Source of the DNA: Sphingomonas panacisoli
GTDB lineage: Bacteria; Pseudomonadota; Alphaproteobacteria; Sphingomonadales; Sphingomonadaceae
NCBI RefSeq assembly: GCF_007859635.1
Contig: NZ_CP042306.1
Span: 2,666,001-2,730,000, forward strand
Length of the DNA: 64,000 bases
Direction: 5' to 3'
Shown here: positions 7,323 to 16,449 of the stretch, piece after piece
Layout: every line of letters starts with the position of its first letter
Position numbering within the stretch: position 1 is the first letter of the stretch
Program-made: the position numbers and the translations under genes
The notes under the pieces: model-generated
Seen by the model: the letters and a program-made list of their open reading frames with translations, nothing else
Database searches by the model: none
What the model was told of the DNA's origin: nothing

Positions 7323-8636
7323 ATGGTCCCGCGCTATTCCCGTCCCGAGATGACCGCGATCTGGACGCCCGAAGCGCGCTTCCGGATCTGGTTCGAGATC
7401 GAGGCCCATGCGACCGATGCGCTGGCCGATCTCGGCGTGGTGCCGAAAGGAGCCGCCGCCTCGCTCTGGAAATGGTGGAACACCAACCCGACGATCGACG
7501 TCGCCGCGATCGACGCGATCGAGGCGGTGACCAAGCACGACGTCATCGCGTTCCTGACTTGGGTCGCGGAGAATGTCGGCGACGATGCACGCTTCATGCA
7601 TCAGGGGATGACGTCGAGCGACGTGCTCGACACGTGCCTGGCCGTCCAGTTGCGCGACGCTGCCGACATCCTGATCGCCGATCTCGATGCGCTACTCGCG
7701 GTGCTCAAGCGGCGGGCCGAGGAGCACAAGCTCACCCCGACGATCGGCCGCAGCCACGGCATCCACGCGGAGCCGGTGACCTTCGGGCTCAAACTCGCGC
7801 AAGCCTATGCCGAATTCGACCGCAACCGCGCGCGGCTGGTCGCGGCGCGCGCCGACATCGCAACCTGCGCGATTTCGGGCGCGGTCGGCACCTTCGCCAA
7901 CATCGACCCGCGCGTCGAAGCGCATGTCGCCGAGAAGCTTGGTCTGACGGTCGAGCCCGTCTCGACCCAGGTCATCCCGCGCGACCGCCATGCGATGTTC
8001 TTCGCGACGCTGGGCGTCATCGCCGGGTCGATCGAACGCCTCGCGACCGAAATCCGCCACCTCCAGCGCACCGAAGTGCTCGAAGCGGAGGAATATTTCT
8101 CGCCCGGGCAAAAGGGCTCGTCGGCGATGCCGCACAAGCGCAACCCGGTGCTGACCGAAAACCTGACCGGTCTGGCGCGGATGGTGCGCGGCTACGTCAC
8201 CCCGGCGCTCGAGAACGTGGCGTTATGGCACGAGCGCGACATCAGTCATTCGTCGGTGGAGCGCTATATCGGCCCCGACGCGACGATCACGCTCGATTTC
8301 GCGCTGGGCCGGCTGACCGGCGTCATCGACAAACTGCTTATCTATCCAAAACGGATGGCCAAAAATCTCAACAAGATGGGCGGACTCGTCAATTCGCAAC
8401 GCGTCCTGCTTGCGCTGACCCAAGCCGGCGTCAGCCGCGAAGATTCCTATCGTCTGGTTCAGCGCAACGCGATGAAAGTGTGGGAATCGGACGGGCAATT
8501 GTCGCTGCTCGACTTGCTCAAGGCCGATCCCGAAGTCACCGCCGCGCTGTCGCCCGCCGAGATCGAGGAGAAATTCGATCTCGATTACCATTTGAAGCAT
8601 GTCGATACGATCTTCGCGCGCGTCTTCGGCGGCTGA
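7323..8636 (+). CDS. purB: Adenylosuccinate lyase
   Basis: PurB removes fumarate from SAICAR and from adenylosuccinate in purine synthesis. The 437-residue product carries the superfamily signature GSSAMPHKRNP at about 268-278. Other active-site segments are the early G-M-T-S-S-D-V-L-D-T near 97-106 and H-G-I-H-A-E-P near 146-152. I chose the ATG at 7323 because it follows GAAAGG and gives MVPRYSRPEM, the usual family N-terminus; an in-frame start 45 bases upstream adds unrelated residues. The gene stands alone. A small GAATCT/AGATTC hairpin at 8663-8679 may mark its end. Confidence 0.97.
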   Translation: MVPRYSRPEMTAIWTPEARFRIWFEIEAHATDALADLGVVPKGAAASLWKWWNTNPTIDVAAIDAIEAVTKHDVIAFLTWVAENVGDDARFMHQGMTSSDVLDTCLAVQLRDAADILIADLDALLAVLKRRAEEHKLTPTIGRSHGIHAEPVTFGLKLAQAYAEFDRNRARLVAARADIATCAISGAVGTFANIDPRVEAHVAEKLGLTVEPVSTQVIPRDRHAMFFATLGVIAGSIERLATEIRHLQRTEVLEAEEYFSPGQKGSSAMPHKRNPVLTENLTGLARMVRGYVTPALENVALWHERDISHSSVERYIGPDATITLDFALGRLTGVIDKLLIYPKRMAKNLNKMGGLVNSQRVLLALTQAGVSREDSYRLVQRNAMKVWESDGQLSLLDLLKADPEVTAALSPAEIEEKFDLDYHLKHVDTIFARVFGG

Positions 8637-8796
8637 CCTTTTCACCCGCGACCATAGTTACTTGAATCTTCGCTAGATTCATTACGATTCCGGTGCGGCC
8701 AACCGGTTATCGCCTGCGGTAGGGCCATAGCGGACGGAATGGCGAAGGGATTCGCGATCCCGTACGTAAAGGCCTCGACACGCGGGGGAGCGCGCC

Positions 8797-10509
8797 GTGG
8801 ATACATTGCTTTTCGACACGTCGGGCGCGGGGCTCGACGATGATCACCTTCAGGACGACGTGATCCCGGTCGCCGATCGGCTACAGACCGTTACGGTGCT
8901 GGCGTCGGCGCTAGCACTCGCCGCGTGCGGCGACGGCGGCGGCGGCTCGACCGGAAGCGCTGGAACGCCGACACCGCCACCGGTCGTCGTCACGCCGCTT
9001 ACCGAATCCCAGGCCAGCCGCTTCCTCGGCCAAGCGACGATGGGCGCGACCCGGACGACGATCGACGGCCTGATCTCGCGCGGAATCGACGGCTGGCTGA
9101 CCGATCAGTTCGCGATGGCGCGCGCGACGACGCATTACGACTGGCTGGTCGCCAACGGCTACAACGCCGCCGCCAACATCAACAGCCAGAACGGTTTCGA
9201 CACGACGATGTGGCGCCAGCTGATCGTCGAGCCCGACCAGCTGCGCCAGCGCGTCGGCATGGCGTTGCTCGACATGCTCGTCGTCGGGATCGGCGGCGTG
9301 AACACCAGCTGGGTGCAGTTTTCGACCGCCGCCTATGTCGACGTGCTGCTCAACAACGCGTTCGGCAATTTCCGCGACATCATGGACGGTATCACGACCA
9401 ACGTCGCGATGGGATCGTTCCTGACCTTCCTCGGCAACCGCAAGGCCAACACGGCGAGCGGGTCGGAGCCCGACGAGAATTACGCGCGCGAGCTGATGCA
9501 GCTGTTCACGATCGGGCTCTACCAGCTCAACATGGACGGCACGTTGGTCCAGTCGGGCGGCAATCCGGTCGAGACGTACAAGCCCGCCGACGTCAGCGGG
9601 CTGGCCCGCGTGTTCACCGGGCTCAACTATTCGAGTTCCGACAACACGACGCCCGACCGAATGAAGGCGCCGATGACGATGCAGGCGTCGATCAACGAGA
9701 CCGGTACCGCCAGCTTCCTCGGCACCAGCACATCGGGCGGGGGGATGGCGGCGATCAAGGTCGCGCTCGACACGATTTTCGCGCACGCCAACGTGCCGCC
9801 GTTCGTGTCGAAGCAGCTGATCCAACGGCTCGTCACCAGCAACCCCTCGCCGGCTTATGTCGGCCGCGTGTCGGCGGCGTTTGCGAATAACGGTGCGGGT
9901 GTGCGCGGCGACATGAAGGCGGTGATCAAGGCGATCCTGACCGACAGCGAAGCGCGCGACGACACCGCGCTGACCGCGGCCAATGCCGGCAAGATTCGCG
10001 AGCCGATCATGCGGCTGACCGGCTGGGCGCGCGCGTTCGGGGTCAATTCGCCGGCCAATACCTGGCCGTTCGGCGACACCAGCAGCACATCGACCCGGAT
10101 CGGGCAATCACCCGGCCGGAGCCCTAGCGTCTTCAACTTCTTCCGCCCCGGTTACTCGCCGCCCGCGACAGCGATCTCGGCGGCCGGGCTGGTCGCGCCC
10201 GAATTCCAGATCACCAACGAACAGTCGGTGGTCGCGTACATCAACTATTTTCAGAGCATCGTCGCCAACGGTGCGGGCGACGCCAAGCCCGACTATACGA
10301 CGATCCTGACCAAGGCGTCGGACAGCGCCGCCTTGGTGGCCGAGGTCAACACAGTGCTTGCCGCGGGCCAGCTGAGCACCGCAACCCAAGCGTCGATCAA
10401 GACGGCGGTCGACAGCATTTCCGCCACCGCCACCAACGGCCCGATCAACCGCGTGGGCGTCGCCATCCTGCTGACGCTGGCGTCCCCCGATTTCCTGACG
10501 GTGAAGTGA
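8797..10509 (+). CDS. DUF1800-family exported protein
   Basis: The 570-residue product belongs to the DUF1800 family, seen in ENYARELMQLFTIGLYQLN and AGLARVFTG-like segments in the middle third and a late N-F-F-R-P-G-Y-S-P motif. The N-terminus has a hydrophobic stretch ending L-A-A-C-G-D-G-G-G, which resembles a lipobox, but about 30 polar residues precede it, so lipoprotein status is uncertain. The start is GTG at 8797 after GGGGGAG. The downstream DUF1501 gene begins one base after its stop. These two families are recurrently adjacent in bacteria and are presumed to act together at the cell surface; the function is not established. Confidence 0.9.
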   Translation: MDTLLFDTSGAGLDDDHLQDDVIPVADRLQTVTVLASALALAACGDGGGGSTGSAGTPTPPPVVVTPLTESQASRFLGQATMGATRTTIDGLISRGIDGWLTDQFAMARATTHYDWLVANGYNAAANINSQNGFDTTMWRQLIVEPDQLRQRVGMALLDMLVVGIGGVNTSWVQFSTAAYVDVLLNNAFGNFRDIMDGITTNVAMGSFLTFLGNRKANTASGSEPDENYARELMQLFTIGLYQLNMDGTLVQSGGNPVETYKPADVSGLARVFTGLNYSSSDNTTPDRMKAPMTMQASINETGTASFLGTSTSGGGMAAIKVALDTIFAHANVPPFVSKQLIQRLVTSNPSPAYVGRVSAAFANNGAGVRGDMKAVIKAILTDSEARDDTALTAANAGKIREPIMRLTGWARAFGVNSPANTWPFGDTSSTSTRIGQSPGRSPSVFNFFRPGYSPPATAISAAGLVAPEFQITNEQSVVAYINYFQSIVANGAGDAKPDYTTILTKASDSAALVAEVNTVLAAGQLSTATQASIKTAVDSISATATNGPINRVGVAILLTLASPDFLTVK

Positions 10510-10510
10510 C

Positions 10511-11899
10511 ATGAGCTGTTTCGAACACGATCAGTCGCGCCGCGCTTTCCTGAAGCGTGGTGCCGCGCTCGGCCTCGCCGGCGTCGCGACGCCCTTCGTC
10601 ACCAGCCTCGCCGCGATCGGCGAAGCGGCGGCCGCGGTCACGGCCGACTATAAGGCGCTGGTCTGCGTCTTCCTGTACGGCGGCAACGACTACGCCAACA
10701 CGCTGCCGCCCTATGATCAGGCAAGCTACAATCTCTACCAAGCAGCGCGGTCGAACATCGCGCTCGACCGTGCGACGCTGGCGGCAACGTTGCTGAACCC
10801 CGCGACCGCGCTACCGGGCGGGCGGCAATATGCGCTCGCCCCGACGATGGCCTCGCTGATGCCGTTGTTCAATGCCGGCAAGCTGGCGGTGGCACTCAAC
10901 GTCGGCACGCTCGTTCAGCCGACGACTAAAGCGCAATATAACGCCAATTCGGTCAAGCTGCCGCCCAAATTGTTCAGTCACAACGACCAGCAGAGCTATT
11001 TCCAGGCGTCGAACCCCGAAGGCGCGACGACGGGCTGGGGCGGACGCATCGGCGACCTGTTCCAGTCGGGCAACGGCTCGTCGACGCTGACGTGCATCAA
11101 CACCAGCGGCAACGCGGTGTACCTCACCGGCAGCAGCGCGGTGCAATACGCCGTCGGCACCGGCGGCCCGATCGCGTTGATCAACAACAGCAACACGCTC
11201 TACAGCTCGGCGACGGCGATGAGCACGCTCAAGTCGATGATCACGGGCCCGTCGACCAACATCCTGGCCAACGAACACGCCAAGGTGACCAAGCGCGCGC
11301 TCGACACGTACACGCAGCTGAGCGGCGCGCTGACGAGCGCCCCCGCGGCCAACTTCCCGCTCTTCCCGACCGGCAACAGCCTGGCCGATCAGCTCAAGAT
11401 GGTCGCGCGGATGATTTCGGTGTCGTCCGAACTCGGCGCCAAGCGTCAGGTGTTCTTCGTGTCATTGGGCGGCTTCGACATGCACGACTTCCTCGTGCGC
11501 GATCACGGACCCCTGATGGGCCGCGTCGCGGATGCGATGAAGGCATTTTACGACACCACCGCCGCGCTGGGCGTCGCCGACAAGGTCACGACGTTCACTG
11601 CGAGCGATTTCGGCCGCACGCTGCAATCGAACGACGACGGCTCCGACCATGGCTGGGGCAGCATGCACTTCGTGATGGGCGGTGCGGTCAACGGCCAGAA
11701 ATTCTATGGCACGCCGCCCGCCGTGGGCAACGGCACGCCGGACGATGTCGGTCAGGGGCGGCTGCTACCGACGATCTCGGTCGATCAATATGCCGCGACG
11801 CTAGCGAGCTGGTTCGGTGTGACCAGCGGCCAGATGACGACGGTGCTGCCGAACATGGGCAACTACAATCCTTCGACATGGAATCTCGGGTTCGTCTGA
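10511..11899 (+). CDS. DUF1501-family Tat-exported protein
   Basis: The 462-residue protein starts with a twin-arginine signal (SRRAFLKRGAALGLAGVATP) and then shows the DUF1501 core: an alkaline-phosphatase-like fold with L-V-C-V-F-L-Y-G-G-N-D near 55-65, G-G-F-D-M-H near 320, and T-A-S-D-F-G-R-T late in the protein. Tat export implies folding in the cytoplasm, perhaps with bound metal. It is the second gene of a two-gene unit with the DUF1800 protein, one base after its stop. The biochemical activity is unknown. The family is sometimes annotated as sulfatase-like, but no catalytic Cys or Ser motif of true sulfatases is visible. Confidence 0.9.
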   Translation: MSCFEHDQSRRAFLKRGAALGLAGVATPFVTSLAAIGEAAAAVTADYKALVCVFLYGGNDYANTLPPYDQASYNLYQAARSNIALDRATLAATLLNPATALPGGRQYALAPTMASLMPLFNAGKLAVALNVGTLVQPTTKAQYNANSVKLPPKLFSHNDQQSYFQASNPEGATTGWGGRIGDLFQSGNGSSTLTCINTSGNAVYLTGSSAVQYAVGTGGPIALINNSNTLYSSATAMSTLKSMITGPSTNILANEHAKVTKRALDTYTQLSGALTSAPAANFPLFPTGNSLADQLKMVARMISVSSELGAKRQVFFVSLGGFDMHDFLVRDHGPLMGRVADAMKAFYDTTAALGVADKVTTFTASDFGRTLQSNDDGSDHGWGSMHFVMGGAVNGQKFYGTPPAVGNGTPDDVGQGRLLPTISVDQYAATLASWFGVTSGQMTTVLPNMGNYNPSTWNLGFV

Positions 11900-12051
11900 G
11901 AGAGGCCGTGGTAAATTAACCACATCGTGCCGCAATCTTGTCACACAGATGCAAATGCTGCATCTGCGAAGCCTTGAAATAATATTGCGTAGTTGAGCAA
12001 TAAATTCCAAATAACTCCTCGCCGGACCTAACCGGCAAAGGAGAAGCAACC

Positions 12052-12132
12052 ATGCGCTACATGGAAATGCTCGCCGGTACGCTCGTGACCGTCGGCACCC
12101 TGGCGCTGGTGGCGGGGATCATCTCCCTCTAA
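12052..12132 (+). CDS. 26-residue predicted membrane peptide
   Basis: A strong AAGGAGA ribosome binding site lies 7 bases before an ATG that opens a 26-codon frame ending in TAA. The peptide begins MRYMEMLAGT and continues as an uninterrupted hydrophobic stretch, V-T-V-G-T-L-A-L-V-A-G-I-I-S-L, enough for one membrane span. It is followed within 15 bp by a GC-rich hairpin. The upstream 150 bp is AT-rich for this genome and includes hairpins such as CAGATGCA/TGCATCTG near 11945. Start signal, composition and terminator together suggest a real small gene. I do not recognise a family. Confidence 0.55.
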   Translation: MRYMEMLAGTLVTVGTLALVAGIISL

Positions 12133-12144
12133 CCAGCGGCCCCA

Positions 12145-12169
12145 CCGCTCCGGTGAAATCCCGGAGCGG
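12145..12169 (+). terminator. GC-rich hairpin after the 26-aa peptide gene
   Basis: CCGCTCCGG (12145-12153) pairs perfectly with CCGGAGCGG (12161-12169) across a 7-base loop. There is no T-run, but the hairpin lies between convergent transcripts (small peptide gene and dnaJ), so it could end either one. Confidence 0.4.
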
Positions 12170-12184
12170 ACAGGGCAGCCCGCT

Positions 12185-13306
12185 TCAGCCGCCGACCGCT
12201 TTCTTGACCTTCTGGAAAAAGCCCTGCGATTGCGGGCATTCGTCGCCCGTTTCGGTGCAGCGAAATTCCTCGAGCAATTCGCGCTGCTTCGCCGTCAGTT
12301 TCGTCGGCGTCTCGACCGCGATGCGGACGACCAAGTCGCCGCGGCCCTTGCCCTGCAGCACGGGCATACCGGCACCGCGCTGACGCACCTCTCTGCCCGA
12401 CTGGACGCCGGCGGGAATCTTGATTTCGTGGCGTTCGCCGTCCGGGCCGGGGATCGTGATCGCCCCGCCTAGTGCCGCCGTCGTGAAGCTGATCGGCGCG
12501 TTCGCGAACAACGTCGTGCCCTCGCGCTGGAAGATGGCGTGGCGCTTCACGTGCAGGAAAATGTAGAGGTCGCCAGCCGGTGCGCCGCGCGGCCCAGCCT
12601 CACCCTCGCCGGTCAACCGGACCCGCGTGCCTTCGTCGACACCGGCCGGGATGTTGACGGTCAGCGTCTTGGTCTTTTCGACGCGACCCTCGCCACGGCA
12701 CGATTTGCAGGGATCGGCAATCACTTCGCCCGCGCCATGGCACGACGGACAGGTGCGCTCGACCACGAAGAAGCCCTGCTGCGCGCGGACCTTGCCATGG
12801 CCCGCGCAGGTGCCGCAGGTCTTGGCGCTGGTGCCCGGCTTGGCGCCCGATCCGTGGCACGCGTCGCACATGCCGGCGACATCGACGGTGATCTCCTCCG
12901 CCTTGCCGTGGAAGGCGTCCTCCAGCGTGATTTCCATGTCGTAACGCAGATCGGCGCCGCGCTGGGGTCCGCGCTGGCCACCGCCGCGGCCGCCCATGAA
13001 CTCGCCGAACACGCTTTCGAAAATATCGGAGAAACCGCCGAAATCCTGGCCGCCGCCGAATCCGCCAGGCCCGCCCTGCTGGAACGCGGCGTGACCGAAG
13101 CGATCGTAGGCGGCGCGCTTCTGCGGATCCTTCAGACAGTCATAGGCTTCGCTGACCGCCTTGAACTTGGCTTCGTTGTCTTTGCACCCGGCGTTGCGAT
13201 CCGGATGGAATTTCATCGCTAGCTTGCGATACGACGCCTTGATCGTCGCGTCGTCGGCGGTCCGCTCGACCTCCAGCAGCTCGTAATAATCGACTTCGGT
13301 ACTCAT
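12185..13306 (-). CDS. dnaJ: Chaperone protein DnaJ
   Basis: DnaJ delivers unfolded clients to DnaK and stimulates its ATPase. The 373-residue product has the J domain (1-70, with the HPD triad at about 34-36) and a Gly/Phe-rich linker (about 72-115). The zinc region has all four C-x-x-C-x-G-x-G repeats at about 146-205. The C-terminal client-binding domains follow. The last residues carry an extra pair of Cys. It lies 69 bp downstream of dnaK on the same strand, the classic order. The gap contains a CCCCGTCAC/GTGACGGGG hairpin that may reduce dnaJ expression relative to dnaK. Confidence 0.97.
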   Translation of the reverse strand: MSTEVDYYELLEVERTADDATIKASYRKLAMKFHPDRNAGCKDNEAKFKAVSEAYDCLKDPQKRAAYDRFGHAAFQQGGPGGFGGGQDFGGFSDIFESVFGEFMGGRGGGQRGPQRGADLRYDMEITLEDAFHGKAEEITVDVAGMCDACHGSGAKPGTSAKTCGTCAGHGKVRAQQGFFVVERTCPSCHGAGEVIADPCKSCRGEGRVEKTKTLTVNIPAGVDEGTRVRLTGEGEAGPRGAPAGDLYIFLHVKRHAIFQREGTTLFANAPISFTTAALGGAITIPGPDGERHEIKIPAGVQSGREVRQRGAGMPVLQGKGRGDLVVRIAVETPTKLTAKQRELLEEFRCTETGDECPQSQGFFQKVKKAVGG

Positions 13307-13375
13307 CGCAGGCCCCCGCCCCCGTCACGCCGCCCGATGTGACAAGGGCGGGTGTGACGGGGGGTACGCATTACA

Positions 13376-15289
13376 TCAAGCCTTGGTGTCGTCGACTTCG
13401 GAGAATTCCGCATCGACCACATCTTCGCCACCGGCTTCGCTGCCGGCTGCTGCACCGTCGGCCGCGGGCGAGGCTTCCTCGGCCGCCTGCTTCTCGTAGA
13501 TCGCCTGGCCGAGCTTCATCGCGACCTGCGCCAGCGCCGAGGCCTTTTCCTTCATCGCTTCGGGATCGCCACCCTCGACCGCGGTCTTGGTCTCGGCGAT
13601 CGCCGCCTCGATCTCACCCTTCAGCGACGCATCGACCTTGTCACCATTGTCGGCGAGCTGGCGCTCCGTCGTATGGATCAGGCTTTCCGCGTTGTTCTTG
13701 GCTTCGGCCGCGTCACGACGCTTCTTGTCGTCCTCGGCGAATGCTTCCGCATCGCGCACCATCTGTTCGATGTCCGAATCCGACAGACCGCCCGAGGCCT
13801 GAATGCGGATCTGCTGCTCCTTGCCGGTGCCCTTGTCCTTGGCGGACACGTTGACCAGGCCGTTCGCGTCGATGTCGAACGTAACCTCGATCTGCGGCAC
13901 GCCGCGCGACGCGGGCGGGATGCCGACCAAGTCGAACTGACCCAGCAGCTTGTTGTCCGCCGCCATTTCGCGCTCGCCCTGGAACACGCGGATCGTCACC
14001 GCCTGCTGATTGTCGTCAGCGGTCGAGTAGGTCTGCGCCTTCTTGGTCGGGATCGTCGTGTTGCGGTCGATCATGCGGGTGAACACGCCGCCCAGCGTCT
14101 CGATGCCGAGCGACAGCGGCGTTACGTCGAGCAGCAGCACGTCCTTGACGTCGCCCTGCAGCACGCCGGCCTGGATCGCGGCGCCCATCGCGACGACTTC
14201 GTCCGGGTTGACGCCGGTGTGCGGCTCCTTGCCGAAGAAGTCCTTCACGATTTCACGCACGCGCGGCATGCGCGTCATGCCGCCGACCAACACGACCTCG
14301 CTGATGTCGCTCGCCTTGACGCCGGCATCGGCCAACGCCTTCTTGCAGGGATCGAGCGTGCGCTTGATCAGATCCTCGACCAACTTTTCCAGGTCGGCGC
14401 GGGTGATCGTCTTCACCAGATGCTTCGGCCCGTTGGCATCGGCGGTGATGAAGGGCAGGTTGACCTCAGTCGATGCCGCCGACGACAACTCGATCTTCGC
14501 CTTTTCCGCGGCTTCCTTCAGCCGCTGCAGCGCGAGCTTGTCCTTGGTCAGGTCGATGCCTTCGGCCTTCTTGAAGTCTTCGGCCAGGAAGTTGAGCAGC
14601 TTGTTGTCGAAATCCTCGCCGCCCAGGAAGGTGTCGCCGTTGGTGGCCTTCACCTCGAACACGCCGTCGCCGATCTCGAGGACGGAGATATCGAACGTGC
14701 CGCCGCCGAGGTCATAGACCGCGATCGTCTTGCCGTCCTGCTTCTCCAGCCCATAAGCGAGCGCGGCCGCGGTCGGCTCGTTGATGATGCGCAGCACTTC
14801 CAGACCCGCAATCTGGCCGGCATCCTTGGTCGCCTGGCGCTGCGCGTCGTTGAAGTAAGCGGGAACGGTGATCACCGCCTGCGTCACGGTCTCGCCGAGA
14901 TACGATTCGGCGGTTTCCTTCATCTTCTGGAGGATGAAGGCCGAAATCTGCGACGGCGAATAGTCGGTGCCGCCGGCCTTGACCCAAGCGTCGCCATTGC
15001 CACCCTTGACGATGGCGTACGGAACCAGCTCGGTGTCCTTCTTGGTGATCGGGTCGTCGAAACGGCGGCCGATCAAGCGCTTCACCGCAAACACGGTCGA
15101 GTCGGGATTGGTCACCGCCTGGCGCTTGGCCGGCTGGCCGATCAGCCGCTCGCCGTCCTTGGCGAAGGCGACGATCGACGGCGTGGTGCGCGCGCCTTCC
15201 GCATTCTCGATCACCTTGGGCTTGCCGCCCTCCATGACAGCAACGCAGCTGTTGGTCGTGCCGAGATCGATACCGATTACTTTTGCCAT
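13376..15289 (-). CDS. dnaK: Chaperone protein DnaK (Hsp70)
   Basis: DnaK is the central ATP-driven Hsp70. The 637-residue protein has the signature segments I-D-L-G-T-T-N-S-C (7-15), [10 protein letters not shown] (about 194) and L-V-G-G-M-T-R-M-P (about 336), then the substrate-binding domain and a disordered acidic Gly/Ala tail. I chose the ATG at 15289 because it follows AGAGGA and gives [10 protein letters not shown], the standard start; the frame stays open further upstream but that part is not DnaK-like. A heat-shock type promoter is visible about 85-110 bp upstream. dnaJ follows; grpE and hrcA lie 4-5 kb away on the same strand. Confidence 0.98.
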   Translation of the reverse strand: MAKVIGIDLGTTNSCVAVMEGGKPKVIENAEGARTTPSIVAFAKDGERLIGQPAKRQAVTNPDSTVFAVKRLIGRRFDDPITKKDTELVPYAIVKGGNGDAWVKAGGTDYSPSQISAFILQKMKETAESYLGETVTQAVITVPAYFNDAQRQATKDAGQIAGLEVLRIINEPTAAALAYGLEKQDGKTIAVYDLGGGTFDISVLEIGDGVFEVKATNGDTFLGGEDFDNKLLNFLAEDFKKAEGIDLTKDKLALQRLKEAAEKAKIELSSAASTEVNLPFITADANGPKHLVKTITRADLEKLVEDLIKRTLDPCKKALADAGVKASDISEVVLVGGMTRMPRVREIVKDFFGKEPHTGVNPDEVVAMGAAIQAGVLQGDVKDVLLLDVTPLSLGIETLGGVFTRMIDRNTTIPTKKAQTYSTADDNQQAVTIRVFQGEREMAADNKLLGQFDLVGIPPASRGVPQIEVTFDIDANGLVNVSAKDKGTGKEQQIRIQASGGLSDSDIEQMVRDAEAFAEDDKKRRDAAEAKNNAESLIHTTERQLADNGDKVDASLKGEIEAAIAETKTAVEGGDPEAMKEKASALAQVAMKLGQAIYEKQAAEEASPAADGAAAGSEAGGEDVVDAEFSEVDDTKA

Positions 15290-15373
15290 TGGTCCTCTGT
15301 GGCCCCTCAAAACGAAATAAAAACCCTGCCCGCATCCCTCACGAGAGGCGATGCGAGCGCCTATCAGGGGGCG

Positions 15374-15401
15374 ATATAGGGGGGCTTTCGCTTGCCGCAA
15401 G
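15374..15401 (-). promoter_or_regulatory. Candidate RpoH (sigma-32) promoter of dnaK
   Basis: On the minus strand CTTG (15401-15398) and CCTATAT (15380-15374) are separated by 17 bases. This fits the alphaproteobacterial heat-shock pattern of CTTG and CyTATnT. Its position 85 bp before the dnaK start supports the call. No CIRCE-type inverted repeat (TTAGCACTC) is visible here, so HrcA control of dnaK is not supported. Confidence 0.5.
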
Positions 15402-15467
15402 GATTCGGCCACCCTAGGGTTTTCGCGGATTTTCCCAGAGTGGGCCAAGGGGGTTAAAGCGTTGCAG

Positions 15468-15905
15468 ATGAAGACCGGACTGCTCGTCCCCGTACTCGTC
15501 GTGCTGACGGCGTGTCAGCAGCAGGCGGCGCCGTCGGTCGACAAGCCCTGGGTTCGGCTGAGCGCGGTTCCCGGCAACCCGTCGGCCGCCTATTTCACGC
15601 TGAAAGGCGGCGCGCGGGACGAGACGCTGGTCGCGGTCGAGGCGCCCGGTGCGCAGCGCGCGGAGATGCACGAAAGTGTGGGCAACAACGGCATGACGTC
15701 GATGGCGCCGATCAAGCTCGTCGCGGTGCGTGCGGGCGATACCGTCACCTTCGCGCCCGGCGGCAAGCATGTCATGCTGTTCGGCGTGAAGCCGCAGGTG
15801 CAACCCGGCACGACGACGCTGCTGAGCTTTACCTTCGCCAATGGCCCGAAGGTCGTCGTTCATGCCCGCGTCGTCGGCGCAGGCGATCCGGCTCCGGGCG
15901 ATTGA
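15468..15905 (+). CDS. Periplasmic copper chaperone, PCu(A)C family
   Basis: Proteins of this family carry Cu(I) to the Cu-A or Cu-B centre of cytochrome oxidase. The 145-residue product starts with a lipoprotein-type signal ([11 protein letters not shown], Cys18), so it should be membrane anchored. The metal ligands are visible as M-H (E-M-H-E-S near 66), a downstream N-G-M, and H-V-M in G-G-K-H-V-M-L-F-G, the H(M)x10Mx21HxM pattern. The ATG at 15468 is chosen because the signal peptide starts there; the frame is open for 39 codons upstream but that part overlaps the dnaK leader on the other strand. The next gene overlaps its stop. Confidence 0.88.
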   Translation: MKTGLLVPVLVVLTACQQQAAPSVDKPWVRLSAVPGNPSAAYFTLKGGARDETLVAVEAPGAQRAEMHESVGNNGMTSMAPIKLVAVRAGDTVTFAPGGKHVMLFGVKPQVQPGTTTLLSFTFANGPKVVVHARVVGAGDPAPGD

Positions 15906-16387
15906 GCGACGCCCGCCCCTTGACGCCCGGCGAGATCGACATGGCGCGGTCGATGTTCGGCGACGCGATCGACTATGCGCCGGTTCGCATCGTGCTCGGC
16001 AAATGGGCGTTCTTCCAACCGCGCGACGTCGTGATGAGCCCGCGCGGGCGAATTCATTTCCATCCCCACGGCACCGCCTATTGCGACGATTTCAGTCATG
16101 CCGGGATCAACGCGCAAGGCCTGTTCGTCCACGAGATGACGCATATCTGGCAGCATCAATCAGGCATCTTCCTGCCGCTCAAGCGCGTCCCCTGGGCGCG
16201 CTACGATTATGCGGTGAAGCCAGGTTGGACCCTGAAGAAATACGGCCTCGAACAGCAGGCCGAGATCGTCCGCCATGCTTTCCTGATCGGCTTGGGCGCG
16301 TCGTTCGCCGGCGCCCCGCCGCTGTCGCAATTGCGGACCATCCTGCCTTTCCAGCCGCCGCACCGGCACGATCCGGGGGTGGCGTAG
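15902..16387 (+). CDS. Small HExxH-containing protein (vgr-related / DUF4157-like)
   Basis: The product is about 161 residues. It contains a zinc-protease-like motif H-E-M-T-H-I-W-Q-H at 77-85, preceded by R-I-H-F-H-P-H near 50-56. Sphingomonad homologues are often labelled vgr-related protein, but there is no VgrG spike domain here. I chose TTG at 15902, which overlaps the stop of the copper chaperone gene (TTGA) and keeps the conserved-looking R-P-L-T-P-G-E-I-D start; ATG at 15941 is the alternative. No signal peptide is visible. Metal binding is likely; proteolysis is inferred only from the motif. Coupled translation with the copper chaperone is suggestive but unexplained. Confidence 0.7.
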   Translation: MSDARPLTPGEIDMARSMFGDAIDYAPVRIVLGKWAFFQPRDVVMSPRGRIHFHPHGTAYCDDFSHAGINAQGLFVHEMTHIWQHQSGIFLPLKRVPWARYDYAVKPGWTLKKYGLEQQAEIVRHAFLIGLGASFAGAPPLSQLRTILPFQPPHRHDPGVA

Positions 16388-16449
16388 CGCTTCGTCCATC
16401 GCTAGGGACTGGTTTCACAGGAAACTAAATCCGCGGGGACCGAACGCAC

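Noticed and set aside
13673..15379. 568-codon frame opposite dnaK
   Set aside because: Antisense shadow: composition is His/Arg/Leu-rich and no motif is present; dnaK is intact on the other strand.
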